Assembly (NCBI GenBank): GCA_964473525.1
Contig: CAYYPK010000004.1
Location: 186,001 to 250,000 of the forward strand
Origin: GCA-2687025 sp964473525
GTDB taxonomy: Bacteria; Poribacteria; WGA-4E; GCA-2687025
Direction of reading: 5' to 3'
Length of the DNA: 64,000 nucleotides
Shown here piece by piece: positions 54,124 through 62,497 of this stretch (position 1 is its first letter; each line of letters starts with the position of its first letter). The notes under the pieces are model-generated. The model was not told the DNA's origin. It did not search any database and saw only the letters and a list, made by a program, of their open reading frames with translations. Position numbers and translations under genes: made by a program.

Positions 54124-55140
54124 TTAGAACAGCGACTCCTGCTCTTCAGCAGGCGGCGGCGTGAGGCCGATGTGCTGGTACGCCTTCGCGGTTAGGGATC
54201 TCCCGCGCGACGTGCGGCTCAGGAAGCCAATCTGGATGAGATACGGCTCGTACGTCTCTTCGATGGTGCGTTCGTCCTCGCTCACGGCGGCGGCGATGGT
54301 GTTCAACCCCGCGAACCCGCCTCGGTCGACGATGGCTTGCATGATGCGCCGGTCCATCTCGTCGAGTCCGAGGGGGTCGACCCCGAGCATGTCGAGCGTC
54401 TGGGCAGCGATGTCGCGGGTTACGACGCCGCCTCCCCTGACCATGGCGTAGTCGCGGATGCGTCGCAGGTAGCGTTTCGCGATGCGCGGGGTGCCTCTAG
54501 CGCGCCCCGAGATCTCCTCGCGCCCTTCCGGCTCGATCTCCACCTTCAGCAGACCTGCGTCGCGGTCGACGATCTTCCCCAGATCCTCGGGCGAGTAGAA
54601 GTTCAGCCGGACGTGGACGCCAAACCGGTCGCGCAGCGGGCCGGAGATGAGCCCCTCTTTCGTCGTCGCGCCGATAAGCGTGAACTTCGGGAGCGGCACG
54701 TGCACGGCGCGCGCTCCTGGCCCGCCCTGCCCGATGACCAAGTCAATAGTAAAATCCTCCATCGCCGGGTAGAGGATCTCCTGCACGCGAATGTTCACAC
54801 GGTGTATCTCGTCGATGAACAGCACGTCGCCAGGTTCGAGCGAGGTGAGTATCTGCGACAGCTCCAGCCGCTCGAGCACCTGTCCACCGGTGCGCTTGAA
54901 GCCCACGCCGAGCTCGTTGGCAATGATCGTGGCGAGCGTCGTCTTGCCGAGTCCTTTGGGCCCGACGAGGAGGGCGTGCTCCAAGCTCTCGCCGCGGTTC
55001 CTCGCCGCCTCAATGAACACGGCGAGTTGGTCGCGCACGTCTTCCTGCCCGACCATCTCGTCGAGGCGTTCGGGTCGGAACGTGAAGTGCTGGTCTTCGT
55101 CTTCCGGCTGCGCGCTCGGGTCGACGATGCGTTCGATCAT
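54124..55140 (-). CDS. ruvB: Holliday junction branch migration ATPase RuvB
   Basis: The 338-residue AAA+ motor forms hexamers that drive branch migration with RuvA. It has LLVGPKGLGKTTLATIIANE as Walker A, VLFIDEIHRVN as Walker B, TLIGATTKEGLISGPLRDRF as sensor/Arg-finger region and GTPRIAKRYLRRIRDYA as sensor 2. The ATG at 55140 overlaps the ruvA stop as ATGA; an in-frame GTG-type extension to 55164 is unlikely. Confidence 0.97.
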   Translation of the reverse strand: MIERIVDPSAQPEDEDQHFTFRPERLDEMVGQEDVRDQLAVFIEAARNRGESLEHALLVGPKGLGKTTLATIIANELGVGFKRTGGQVLERLELSQILTSLEPGDVLFIDEIHRVNIRVQEILYPAMEDFTIDLVIGQGGPGARAVHVPLPKFTLIGATTKEGLISGPLRDRFGVHVRLNFYSPEDLGKIVDRDAGLLKVEIEPEGREEISGRARGTPRIAKRYLRRIRDYAMVRGGGVVTRDIAAQTLDMLGVDPLGLDEMDRRIMQAIVDRGGFAGLNTIAAAVSEDERTIEETYEPYLIQIGFLSRTSRGRSLTAKAYQHIGLTPPPAEEQESLF

Positions 55141-55751
55141 GCGCCCCCAAACTGTTGACGCCACGCGTGCATCGTGCGCAACGCGGCCGCGATGAGTTGC
55201 TCAATGGCGGCGTCTTCGCCAATCTCCTGCTGCGCGGCGCGGACGGCTTGCTCGGCGCGCACTTCCGTCTCGCCGAGCGCGATGAGCGCCTGCATGGCAT
55301 CGCCAGCCGCCGAGCCAGCCGCTGGGCCGCCCAACGACATGGGCTGCATCGCTCCGACCTTATTCTGTAGGTCGAGGATGACGCGTTGCGCCGTCTTCTT
55401 TCCCACCCCCTGCGCGCGAGAGATGGCGACAACATCGCCCTCCTGCACCGCGCGGATGAAGTCGTCGTGACCCAGAATGGACAGAAGGCTAAGACCTGTG
55501 CGCGCGCCAACGCCGCTCACCGCGATAAGCATGCGGAACAGGGCGCGCTCCTCGCGCGTCGAGAAGCCGTACAGCGTGTGGTCGTCCTCGCGGACGTTGT
55601 CGTGGGTGTAGAGCTTCAGGGGGCTGCCGACTGGAGGCAGGTCGTTTAGCACGCGCTGCGGCACGAACAGCTCATAGCCGACGCCCTGCGCGTCGATGAC
55701 GACGGCGTCCTCCTCGACCTCTTCGAGCGTGCCGTTTACGTACGCGATCAC
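55137..55751 (-). CDS. ruvA: Holliday junction branch migration protein RuvA
   Basis: The 204-residue protein has an OB-fold start (MIAYVNGTLEEVEEDAVVID), helix-hairpin-helix DNA-binding segments (LIAVSGVGARTGLSLLSILG; ISRAQGVGKKTAQRVILDL), and a RuvB-binding C-terminal domain (QALIALGETEVRAEQAVRAA). It holds junctions in the square-planar form. The stop overlaps the ruvB ATG, consistent with coupled translation. Confidence 0.97.
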   Translation of the reverse strand: MIAYVNGTLEEVEEDAVVIDAQGVGYELFVPQRVLNDLPPVGSPLKLYTHDNVREDDHTLYGFSTREERALFRMLIAVSGVGARTGLSLLSILGHDDFIRAVQEGDVVAISRAQGVGKKTAQRVILDLQNKVGAMQPMSLGGPAAGSAAGDAMQALIALGETEVRAEQAVRAAQQEIGEDAAIEQLIAAALRTMHAWRQQFGGA

Positions 55752-55822
55752 GCGGGCGCCTCCGGTGGTCGTTCACTTGGCTCTTACGCCGTGGCGCGTG
55801 GGTGCGCCAACCCCCATCCTAG

Positions 55823-55846
55823 CCTTCCCCCTTGTAAGGGGGAAGG
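55823..55846. repeat. Perfect palindromic element between ruvC and ruvA
   Basis: CCTTCCCCCTT (55823-55833) and AAGGGGGAAGG (55836-55846) form an 11-bp perfect stem with a 2-nt centre. The flank ACCCCCATCCTAG is of a kind often seen in intergenic palindromic (REP/MITE-like) repeats. No second copy is in the window. Confidence 0.6.
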
Positions 55847-55878
55847 GACGGCGTGCGGGCGCTTGGGGCGCCATGAGG

Positions 55879-56388
55879 TTATTGGGCCGAGAGGGCGCTG
55901 AGTAAACGGCTTTCCGCAGGACCACGGTGGACGTGGCATATCGCGACTGCGAGGCCGTCGGCGGCGTCGTCGGGCTTCGGGACGTCGGCAAGACCCAGCA
56001 GCGTCTTCGTCATGAACTGCACCTGCTGCTTAGTCGCCCTCCCCACCCCAACGACGGCCTGCTTCACCTGGGCGGGCTTGTACGACGCGACGGGCAGATC
56101 CGCATGGGCGGCGGCCAGCAGCATGACACCGCGCGCTTGCGCGACGCCAATGCCAGTCGTGATGTTGTTCTTGAAGAACAGCTCTTCCAGCGCCACGACA
56201 TCCGGCTTGGTCTCGCGAATGAGGGCGCTAAGTTCCTCGTAGATGGTAGCGAGGCGTCGGTGCGGCTCCTCGCTCGCGGGCGTTGTGATAACACCGTGGC
56301 CGTGGTGCGCCAACACGCCGCTACGCGCGTTCGCAACGATGCCGTAGCCGGTAGTCGCCGTACCGGGGTCGATGCCCAATACCAACAT
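55879..56388 (-). CDS. ruvC: Crossover junction endodeoxyribonuclease RuvC
   Basis: The 169-residue RNase H-fold resolvase has catalytic acidic residues in LGIDPGTATTGYG (Asp7), VVALEELFFKNN and DDAADGLAVAICH. The central QARGVMLLAAAHADLPV and YKPAQVKQAVVGVGRATKQQ are family hallmarks. It lies between yebC and ruvA in the usual order. The ruvC-ruvA gap of about 130 bp contains a palindromic repeat. Confidence 0.97.
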   Translation of the reverse strand: MLVLGIDPGTATTGYGIVANARSGVLAHHGHGVITTPASEEPHRRLATIYEELSALIRETKPDVVALEELFFKNNITTGIGVAQARGVMLLAAAHADLPVASYKPAQVKQAVVGVGRATKQQVQFMTKTLLGLADVPKPDDAADGLAVAICHVHRGPAESRLLSALSAQ

Positions 56389-56424
56389 GCGTTGGGGCCG
56401 TTCAGGTCGGAGATTGGGGAGACG

Positions 56425-57186
56425 CTACGCCGCTGTTCCCTCGAAGCTCTGCATGACGGATTCGTCCATGTCGAAGTTGGCGTAGACGTTGGAGACGTCG
56501 TCGAGGTCCTCCAGCACGTCCAGCACCTTCAGCACAGCGGGCGCCGCGTCGGCTTCGAGCGCGACGGTCGTCGTGGGGAGCATCTGCAGGTTGGCGCTGA
56601 TGATCCCAAAGCCGTTCTCTTCAATGGACGCGCGAACCGCGTCGAAGGTTTCCGGCGTGGTCATCACCTCCAACACCTCGTCGTCCTCGTCGAGGATGTC
56701 CTCGGCGCCCGCATCAAGCGCGACCATCATAAGCTCGTCGGCGTCGGCGCCTTCACGCGTGACGAGGACGGCCCCCTTGCGCTCGAACAACCATGCGACG
56801 GCGTTCCGCTCGGCGAGGCTGCCGCCGTGCTTGGTGAGCGCATGCCGAATCTCTGCCGTGGAGCGATTGCGGTTGTCCGTCATCGCTTCGATGTAGAGCG
56901 CGACGCCGTTGGGGGCGTACCCCTCGTAGACGCACTCTTCGTACGACACGCCTTCGAGCCCGCCGCTGCCGCGCAGGATGGCGCGCTCAATCGTCTCGTT
57001 CGTGATGTTCTCAGCCCGCGAATTCGACACGGCGGTACGCAGGCGTGGGTTCGTGTCCGGGTCGCCCCCGCCCTCGCGCGCGGCGACGGTGAGTTCCCGG
57101 ATCATCTTGGACATCATCTTGCTGCGCTTGCCGTCGTTTGCGGCCTTCTTGCGCTTGATCTTCGACCACTTCGAATGCCCTGACAT
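56425..57186 (-). CDS. yebC: YebC/PmpR family DNA-binding regulator or translation factor
   Basis: The 253-residue protein starts MSGHSKWSKIKRKKAANDGK and contains NTNETIERAI-type helices (NITNETIERAILRGSGG), YEGYAPNGVALYIEAMTDN and GHGGSLAE-like KHGGSLAERNAVAWLFERKG. The ATG at 57186 is fixed by AAGGAG 4 nt upstream; longer frames are mirror of the cytochrome gene. YebC proteins act as transcription regulators or help translate difficult sequences. It heads the yebC-ruvCAB operon. Confidence 0.96.
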   Translation of the reverse strand: MSGHSKWSKIKRKKAANDGKRSKMMSKMIRELTVAAREGGGDPDTNPRLRTAVSNSRAENITNETIERAILRGSGGLEGVSYEECVYEGYAPNGVALYIEAMTDNRNRSTAEIRHALTKHGGSLAERNAVAWLFERKGAVLVTREGADADELMMVALDAGAEDILDEDDEVLEVMTTPETFDAVRASIEENGFGIISANLQMLPTTTVALEADAAPAVLKVLDVLEDLDDVSNVYANFDMDESVMQSFEGTAA

Positions 57187-57340
57187 GCCACTCCTTCTGT
57201 TCAGGACGCGTCCGGCATCTCGTTCCGCGGCGCGGCCGGAGGTCGCTACGAGTCCTGTGACGATGGTATCATGCGGCGGATTCAACTGCCAAACGCTGGC
57301 CCGGCGACTGGCGACCATAGGCTTGGAGAGGCGATTTCGG

Positions 57341-58357
57341 ATGACGCACCCCGCCCCGCGTGGCTTTCGGCACATGGCTGCCGCTTTGACGGCCTTCGCA
57401 TCGGTCCTCCTGTCGGCGTGTGGCGGAGGCGCCGGGACGGAGGGCGCCACGGTAGCTGCCCCACAGCCGCCGTCGCTGCACGACGACATCGAGACGTGTA
57501 GCGTCTGCCACGAGACGATCTTCGCGGCATGGCAGAAGTCGCGCCACGCGCAGTCGTGGAAGAGCGAGACTTTCCGCGTGGCCTCCGACAACTATCGCAA
57601 GGAGGAATGCCTTCCCTGCCACGCGCCGGACATGATCCACCGAACAGGCATCGCCAACGAGCCGGTCGTACGTGACGGCTACCGGTCGGACGGCGTGACG
57701 TGCATAGCGTGCCATCAGGATGCCACGTCCGAAGAGTGGAAGATGCACGGGCCATACGCCGCCGATTCGCCCGCCCACGAGACCGTGGAGGACGAGGCGT
57801 ACTTCACAGCGGACGTGTGCGCGTCCTGTCACGGTCACGACGCGGAGTTCAACCAGTACCACTCGTGGAAGGAAGGCAGCTACGGACAGATGGAGTTCCC
57901 CTGCCAGGCGTGCCATATGACGCAGACGGAGGCGCTGCTCGCCGACACGGAGACGGACAAGCCACTGCGATGGGTCGGCGACCACTCGTTCCCGGGCAGC
58001 CACGACGAGGAGTTTCTCAAGACCGCCGGGACCGTCAAGCTGAAGGTCGAGCAGGGAGCTCTCGTTGTAGAAGTCGAGAACCAGGCTGGGCACTTCTTCC
58101 CCGGTGGCGCGTTCCGCACGGCTGTGGTTGACATAGTCGTGGACGGCGTTGAGGTCGGCAGGCTGGAGTACAGCTACGAGAATGAGAACCAGCTGGAGTC
58201 CGGCGAGACCGTGACGCTTCGGCACGAACTGGCGGATGGCGCGAAACAGGCGAGCGCGCGGTTGACGTACTATAAGTACGTCGTCAACGAGGCGGGCACG
58301 GGCTTGGTACAGAGCGAGGACGGTATCGTGATTGACGAGGCCGATGTGACGCTGTAA
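57341..58357 (+). CDS. Pentaheme cytochrome c lipoprotein
   Basis: The 338-residue product has a lipoprotein signal (AAALTAFASVLLSACGGG). Five CxxCH haem sites follow: CSVCH, CLPCH, CIACH, CASCH and CQACH. A beta-rich C-terminal domain (KLKVEQGALVVEVENQAGHF, FRTAVVDIVVDGVEVGRL) completes it. The haem half resembles cytochrome c554/cytochrome c nitrite-reductase-like multihaem proteins. The ATG at 57341 follows GGAGAGG by 9 nt. It would carry electrons at the cell surface or periplasm; its partner is not in the window. Confidence 0.9.
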   Translation: MTHPAPRGFRHMAAALTAFASVLLSACGGGAGTEGATVAAPQPPSLHDDIETCSVCHETIFAAWQKSRHAQSWKSETFRVASDNYRKEECLPCHAPDMIHRTGIANEPVVRDGYRSDGVTCIACHQDATSEEWKMHGPYAADSPAHETVEDEAYFTADVCASCHGHDAEFNQYHSWKEGSYGQMEFPCQACHMTQTEALLADTETDKPLRWVGDHSFPGSHDEEFLKTAGTVKLKVEQGALVVEVENQAGHFFPGGAFRTAVVDIVVDGVEVGRLEYSYENENQLESGETVTLRHELADGAKQASARLTYYKYVVNEAGTGLVQSEDGIVIDEADVTL

Positions 58358-58470
58358 ACGCGAGCAGCCCTACCTGCTGAGCATGGGCGCGCCTCACGAC
58401 GTGGCTACGGTACCAGGAACCCGGCCACCGCCCAGGGCCGTGAGCACGGACACACGCGGGAGATCGACAG

Positions 58471-59265
58471 ATGAGACGACTGACAGCGTGGACATGCGTC
58501 ACCACTATCATGGCAGCCGCCGCGCTGCTCCCGGCGCAGGCGATCGACCCGGTCTCGGAGCCTTCCGTCGTCCTCTACTTCGCCTTCGACGAAGGCAAGG
58601 GCGCAACGGCGGAGGATCTTTCTGGCAACGGCAACAACGGCGCTATCGCGGGAGCAACCTGGGCCGAAGGCAGGCACGGGATGTCCCTGGAGTTCAACGG
58701 CGAAGACACGTCGGTCGAGGTGCTCGCAGACCCATCGCTGGACCTAACGGTGGGCATGACGACGGCGGCCTGGTTCTACAAGACTGAGAACCTGATCGCC
58801 AACCTGGGCGAAACGCTCATATCGAAGAAGCAGGGCGGCGCTTACTGCCTGGAAGTCTCCGGCTGGGAGAACCGGAGTCCCAACAAGCTCAGCACCGAGA
58901 ACCGCATCAGCGGCACGTACCACCCCGTGTTCAGCGAGGAGGACGTGCCGCTGGACGAGTGGGTACACGCCGCAGCGACCTATGACGAGACGATGGTACG
59001 CCTCTACATGAACGGCGTGTTGGTAGGCGAGGGGGAGTGGCCGGGCCTGATTGATGTCAACACGGCCAAGCTGTTCGTTGGGGCCGAATCGGACGGTCAG
59101 CAGCCCGACGCGACGCACGGACGCTTTTTCGGTCGGATAGACGAGGTCGTCGTCGCCGATCGCGCCTTCTCGGAAGTGGAGATCGGCGAGCTGATGGAGG
59201 CAGGGCTGGCCGTCGAGGCCAGAGGGAAGCTGCCTGTTCTATGGGGTCGCCTGCGCGGCCAGTAG
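58471..59265 (+). CDS. Exported LamG (concanavalin-like) domain protein with GK..WG tail
   Basis: The 264-residue product has a signal peptide (MRRLTAWTCVTTIMAAAALLPAQA). One LamG/laminin-G-3 jelly roll follows: VLYFAFDEGKGATAEDLSGN, GMSLEFNGEDTSVEV, WVHAAATYDETMVRLYMNG and FFGRIDEVVVADRAFSEVEI. It ends VEARGKLPVLWGRLRGQ, the tail shared with three other exported proteins here. GGGAGA precedes the ATG. It is probably a secreted or surface glycan-binding protein. Confidence 0.88.
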   Translation: MRRLTAWTCVTTIMAAAALLPAQAIDPVSEPSVVLYFAFDEGKGATAEDLSGNGNNGAIAGATWAEGRHGMSLEFNGEDTSVEVLADPSLDLTVGMTTAAWFYKTENLIANLGETLISKKQGGAYCLEVSGWENRSPNKLSTENRISGTYHPVFSEEDVPLDEWVHAAATYDETMVRLYMNGVLVGEGEWPGLIDVNTAKLFVGAESDGQQPDATHGRFFGRIDEVVVADRAFSEVEIGELMEAGLAVEARGKLPVLWGRLRGQ

Positions 59266-59344
59266 CCACCGTAGTCGGGGGATTCGCGGGGCTCGGTAGT
59301 GGGGCGCCCGGGTCGACGGGCGCGCGCCGATAAGGAGGACGACT

Positions 59345-60097
59345 ATGTGGACGAAGCGCCACGCGCTTGCAGCGGCAGCCCTGGCCGTCATTGCTTCTGT
59401 GTCTGTCGCAGCGACGGAGGACGGCCTCGTCGCCTACTGGGATTTCGACGAGAACGGCGGCGGCACGGCGAACGACCGCAGCGGCAACGGTCACGAGGGG
59501 GAACTCGTGGGAGACGTGGAGTGGGTCGAGGGCAAGTTCGGGTCTGCGCTGCGCTTCGACGAGGCGGAGGAGTACGTCCTGGTGCCGCACGACGACGCGC
59601 TCAACTTCACTGACGCTGTCACGTTCGCTCTCTTCTTCAATCCCGACGGCGATCTCACCAGCCGACGTCTCATCGTCAAGAACAACTCCATCTTCGTCAT
59701 CTTCGACTTCGGCGTCACAACGTCCATCGACTTCCTCGTGAAGCCCGACAACGACTTCGCCGAGTCGACGACGACGGAGTGGGAAGTCGGCACGTGGTAC
59801 CACTTCGCCGGCACGTTCGATGGCGACGCGTTGCGGGTGTACGTTGACGGCGTCCTCGAAGGCGAGAAGGATATCGGCGTCGACATCGCGCCGTCGGACC
59901 TCGACCTGTGGATCGGCGCGGACGACTTCGGGCGCGCGACGGACGCGTTCCCAGGGCTCATCGACGAAGTTCGCCTCTACGACCGACCGCTTAGCGAGGG
60001 CGAGATAGGCGATCTTATCGAAGGGCCGAAGGCGGTCGACCCTCGCGGGAAGGCGCCTGCGGCCTGGGGCGTCCTCAAGCGCGCGAGCCTCCGCTAG
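59345..60097 (+). CDS. Exported LamG domain protein with GK..WG tail
   Basis: The 250-residue product has a signal peptide (MWTKRHALAAAALAVIASVSVAA). A single LamG domain follows: GLVAYWDFDENGGGTANDRS, GSALRFDEAEEYVLVPHDD, WYHFAGTFDGDALRVYVDGV and FPGLIDEVRLYDRPLSEGEI. The end reads VDPRGKAPAAWGVLKRASLR. AAGGAGG precedes the ATG. It is a tandem paralogue of the preceding gene and probably co-transcribed. Confidence 0.88.
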   Translation: MWTKRHALAAAALAVIASVSVAATEDGLVAYWDFDENGGGTANDRSGNGHEGELVGDVEWVEGKFGSALRFDEAEEYVLVPHDDALNFTDAVTFALFFNPDGDLTSRRLIVKNNSIFVIFDFGVTTSIDFLVKPDNDFAESTTTEWEVGTWYHFAGTFDGDALRVYVDGVLEGEKDIGVDIAPSDLDLWIGADDFGRATDAFPGLIDEVRLYDRPLSEGEIGDLIEGPKAVDPRGKAPAAWGVLKRASLR

Positions 60098-60233
60098 GCG
60101 TATTCGCGACACACGCCTTGACGAACTCGCTGACCCGCCCCACATTGCCGAAGCACGCTGCCACCACCACGGCTGGCTGAAGCGGCGTGCGCTGGCTCCC
60201 ACATCCGCGAGGATCACGGAGATTGGAGAACCG

Positions 60234-61598
60234 ATGCCGCGCCTCCGTGCGCTATGCATAGGGGTCGCCATCCTGGCGGCTCATGCGCACCTTCACGCGA
60301 GTACCCACATGGGCGCCCAGATCGACGGCATCCCACCTATCGCCTCCGACCAGGCGTGGGCGGGCAAGACATTGGCGTTCCTGCGCGCCGCGCTACAGCC
60401 TCTGGGATGCGACGCCACCGAGGCGTTCCTCGCCGGGGCCTCCGGTGACGCGTTCATCTTCACATACCTGGACGCCCCGGTCGACGAACAGCAGAGGGAC
60501 CACTGGCCGCTCGATGTCTTCGCGGCGGCCGCTGAACCGATAGGGTACGAAGTCGACTGGTTCACGAACCAGCCGATGGACCAGGTCAGGGAGCGGGTAC
60601 GACGCGAGATAGACGCTGGCGCCCCTCTGCTCACGCATTCGCTAGACCCGCGCACGCACTTCTTCCAGATCATCGTCGGGTACGACTACGACAGTGACGT
60701 GTTCCTGGTCCAGGGCGTGGACCGCCTGTACGCCGAGGGCGGATACGCCGAGATCGACATCCCCGACGGTTGGTCGGGAGCAGTACCGGGTGAGGTGTTC
60801 TGGGCGAGGAACCCCATCGGCGTAGTCCGGCGTCGTGACGGCAAGCGGGCGTCGGACCCCGGCCAAACGGCCCGCTCCGCCCTGCATCGCGCCATCGGCC
60901 TGTGGGAGCAAGAGAGCTTCGGTTTCAGCGACTACACGGAGGAAGGCGATTGGGCATCGTGGGCAAGCGGCCTGCCACTGCACGAGATGCAGCAGCCTCT
61001 CGGCGCCGCCGCGTACGACGCGCTCATCCGGGACGTGCTGAACGCCAAGGAGATCACCGGAGGCATGATCTGGCGTCTTGACGAGCAGTTCGTCGTCCGT
61101 CGTTACCGCCACGTCGATGCTGCCAACTACCTTCGCGAGGTAGCACCGCTCTTCGCGACGGCGGACGGAGACACGCTGCGCGCCGTAGCGGAGCGTTTCG
61201 AGAAGACCGCCGAGGATGGCGCCACGTTCTACAGCATGTACTGGGGTAGCGCGTTGACGGACGATCCTCCCCAGAGCCCGACCGAGCTACGTCAGCGGAT
61301 GGACGCCGCTCCTAATCTCGTTCTGGGCATCCCCGACAGCATTGAGGACGCAGCGTTTGAGCAGTGGGACGACTGCCGCGTCATGCGCCACCCGTGGGGG
61401 CGCATCGTTATCATCGACACACCTGAGAGACGAGCCCACGCAGCAGGCCTCGCGCGCGCGCTGAAGGCCCATGGCGCCGAGTCCGTTGAGATGCTCCGCA
61501 GCGTTGTCGGCGACCGACGACGAGCGATAGGTCTACGGTCGGCGTTCCGGCGCGATCGGCTGGACGATCCGCCGCCGCTCCGGCGTGAGTCCCGCTAG
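60234..61598 (+). CDS. Exported protein of unknown function, weakly BtrH/C39-like
   Basis: The 454-residue product has a signal peptide (MPRLRALCIGVAILAAHAHLHA). The first half has TLAFLRAALQPLGCDATEAF, DAFIFTYLDAPVD and THFFQIIVGYDYDSDVFLVQG, a pattern reminiscent of papain-fold BtrH-N or C39-type domains, with Cys and His in plausible places. The second half is helical and unrecognised. GGAGAA precedes the ATG. The 3' end overlaps the converging PhyH-like gene by 66 bp. Function unknown. Confidence 0.75.
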   Translation: MPRLRALCIGVAILAAHAHLHASTHMGAQIDGIPPIASDQAWAGKTLAFLRAALQPLGCDATEAFLAGASGDAFIFTYLDAPVDEQQRDHWPLDVFAAAAEPIGYEVDWFTNQPMDQVRERVRREIDAGAPLLTHSLDPRTHFFQIIVGYDYDSDVFLVQGVDRLYAEGGYAEIDIPDGWSGAVPGEVFWARNPIGVVRRRDGKRASDPGQTARSALHRAIGLWEQESFGFSDYTEEGDWASWASGLPLHEMQQPLGAAAYDALIRDVLNAKEITGGMIWRLDEQFVVRRYRHVDAANYLREVAPLFATADGDTLRAVAERFEKTAEDGATFYSMYWGSALTDDPPQSPTELRQRMDAAPNLVLGIPDSIEDAAFEQWDDCRVMRHPWGRIVIIDTPERRAHAAGLARALKAHGAESVEMLRSVVGDRRRAIGLRSAFRRDRLDDPPPLRRESR

Positions 61599-62381
61599 GA
61601 ACTCCGGCTCCTGCCGATAGTCGAATCGCTCTCGAACGTACCGAGGCGAGTAGCGGAAGATAACCGTGCGCCGTTCGCCTGGGTTCGTGCGTTCAGACGA
61701 GCCGTGCGTGATAGCGTCCGTGAAGAAGAGGGCGTCGCCCTTCTCGATGTACATCTCCTGTACGCCGAACGCCGTGCCCGCCGCTTCGCCCGTAAGACCG
61801 TCGTAGACCTGCCCCTTGCCGTCGCGTTCCAGGCGCGGGTGGATCTCCGTGCACTTGTGACTGCCCGGGACTAGCGCTGTAGCCCCGTCTCCAGGACCTA
61901 TATCGGTGAGCGCGATGAGCACGTTGATCTGCCCGACCATCCATTCGCCGGTGTTCACCTGTCGGAAGGTGAGGTAGCTGAGCGGCACGTGTCCGCCACA
62001 GTGGATGTGGATGAAGCCGCCTTTCCCGCGAACCGTCATGAAGTTCTCGTGGATCGACAGCCCGTTCACGTCCGAGTTGATGTACCGCTTCGCGAGACCG
62101 ACCCACGACGGGTGGTCGATGAGCTTCTCGAAGACCGGGCCGGCGGTGATGATGTTCTGGAAGTTGACACCGTTCTCGACGTTGTACGTGTGGGTCTGGA
62201 CGTTCCCGATCCATCGCCCCTGGCGATTTGCCTCGACGCCGTCCCCCCAGGGCTGCTCGACGTACTCCGCGTGGGCGTCGGCCCAGCGGTTCATCTCGCC
62301 GATATCGGCTGGATCGACCGCCTGCTTGAGATGCAGGTAACCGTGTAGGTCGAACAGATAGTCGCGCACGTCTCCGCTCAT
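61533..62381 (-). CDS. PhyH-like protein lacking the canonical HxD iron ligand
   Basis: The 282-residue protein has a PhyH layout: DYLFDLHGYLHLKQAVDPAD, INVLIALTDIGPGDGATALV, PGSHKC, ALFFTDAITHGSSERTNPGE and RRTVIFRYSP. The distal His and Arg are present. Where HxD is expected it reads FIHIHCGGHVP (about 61990-62010), giving HIH or HCG. This would leave no carboxylate ligand, as in Fe/2OG halogenases, or indicate another ligand or loss of activity. Relatives with HGGG in this place may form a subfamily. ATG 62381 follows GGGGAA. Confidence 0.85.
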   Translation of the reverse strand: MSGDVRDYLFDLHGYLHLKQAVDPADIGEMNRWADAHAEYVEQPWGDGVEANRQGRWIGNVQTHTYNVENGVNFQNIITAGPVFEKLIDHPSWVGLAKRYINSDVNGLSIHENFMTVRGKGGFIHIHCGGHVPLSYLTFRQVNTGEWMVGQINVLIALTDIGPGDGATALVPGSHKCTEIHPRLERDGKGQVYDGLTGEAAGTAFGVQEMYIEKGDALFFTDAITHGSSERTNPGERRTVIFRYSPRYVRERFDYRQEPEFLAGLTPERRRIVQPIAPERRP

Positions 62382-62497
62382 GGAAGGTTCCCCGGGGTGC
62401 ATCACGGCTCGTGGGCATCACGCCGTGCGTCCGAGGATACCAAGGTCCGCTACGCCCGTCGTCATAGCCGGGGTGGCGATGGCACGCGCGGCGTGGA

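Noticed and set aside
57187..57591. Longer N-terminus for yebC (388 residues)
   Set aside because: The family begins MSGHSKW at 57186 with AAGGAG upstream. The extension is antisense to the cytochrome gene.
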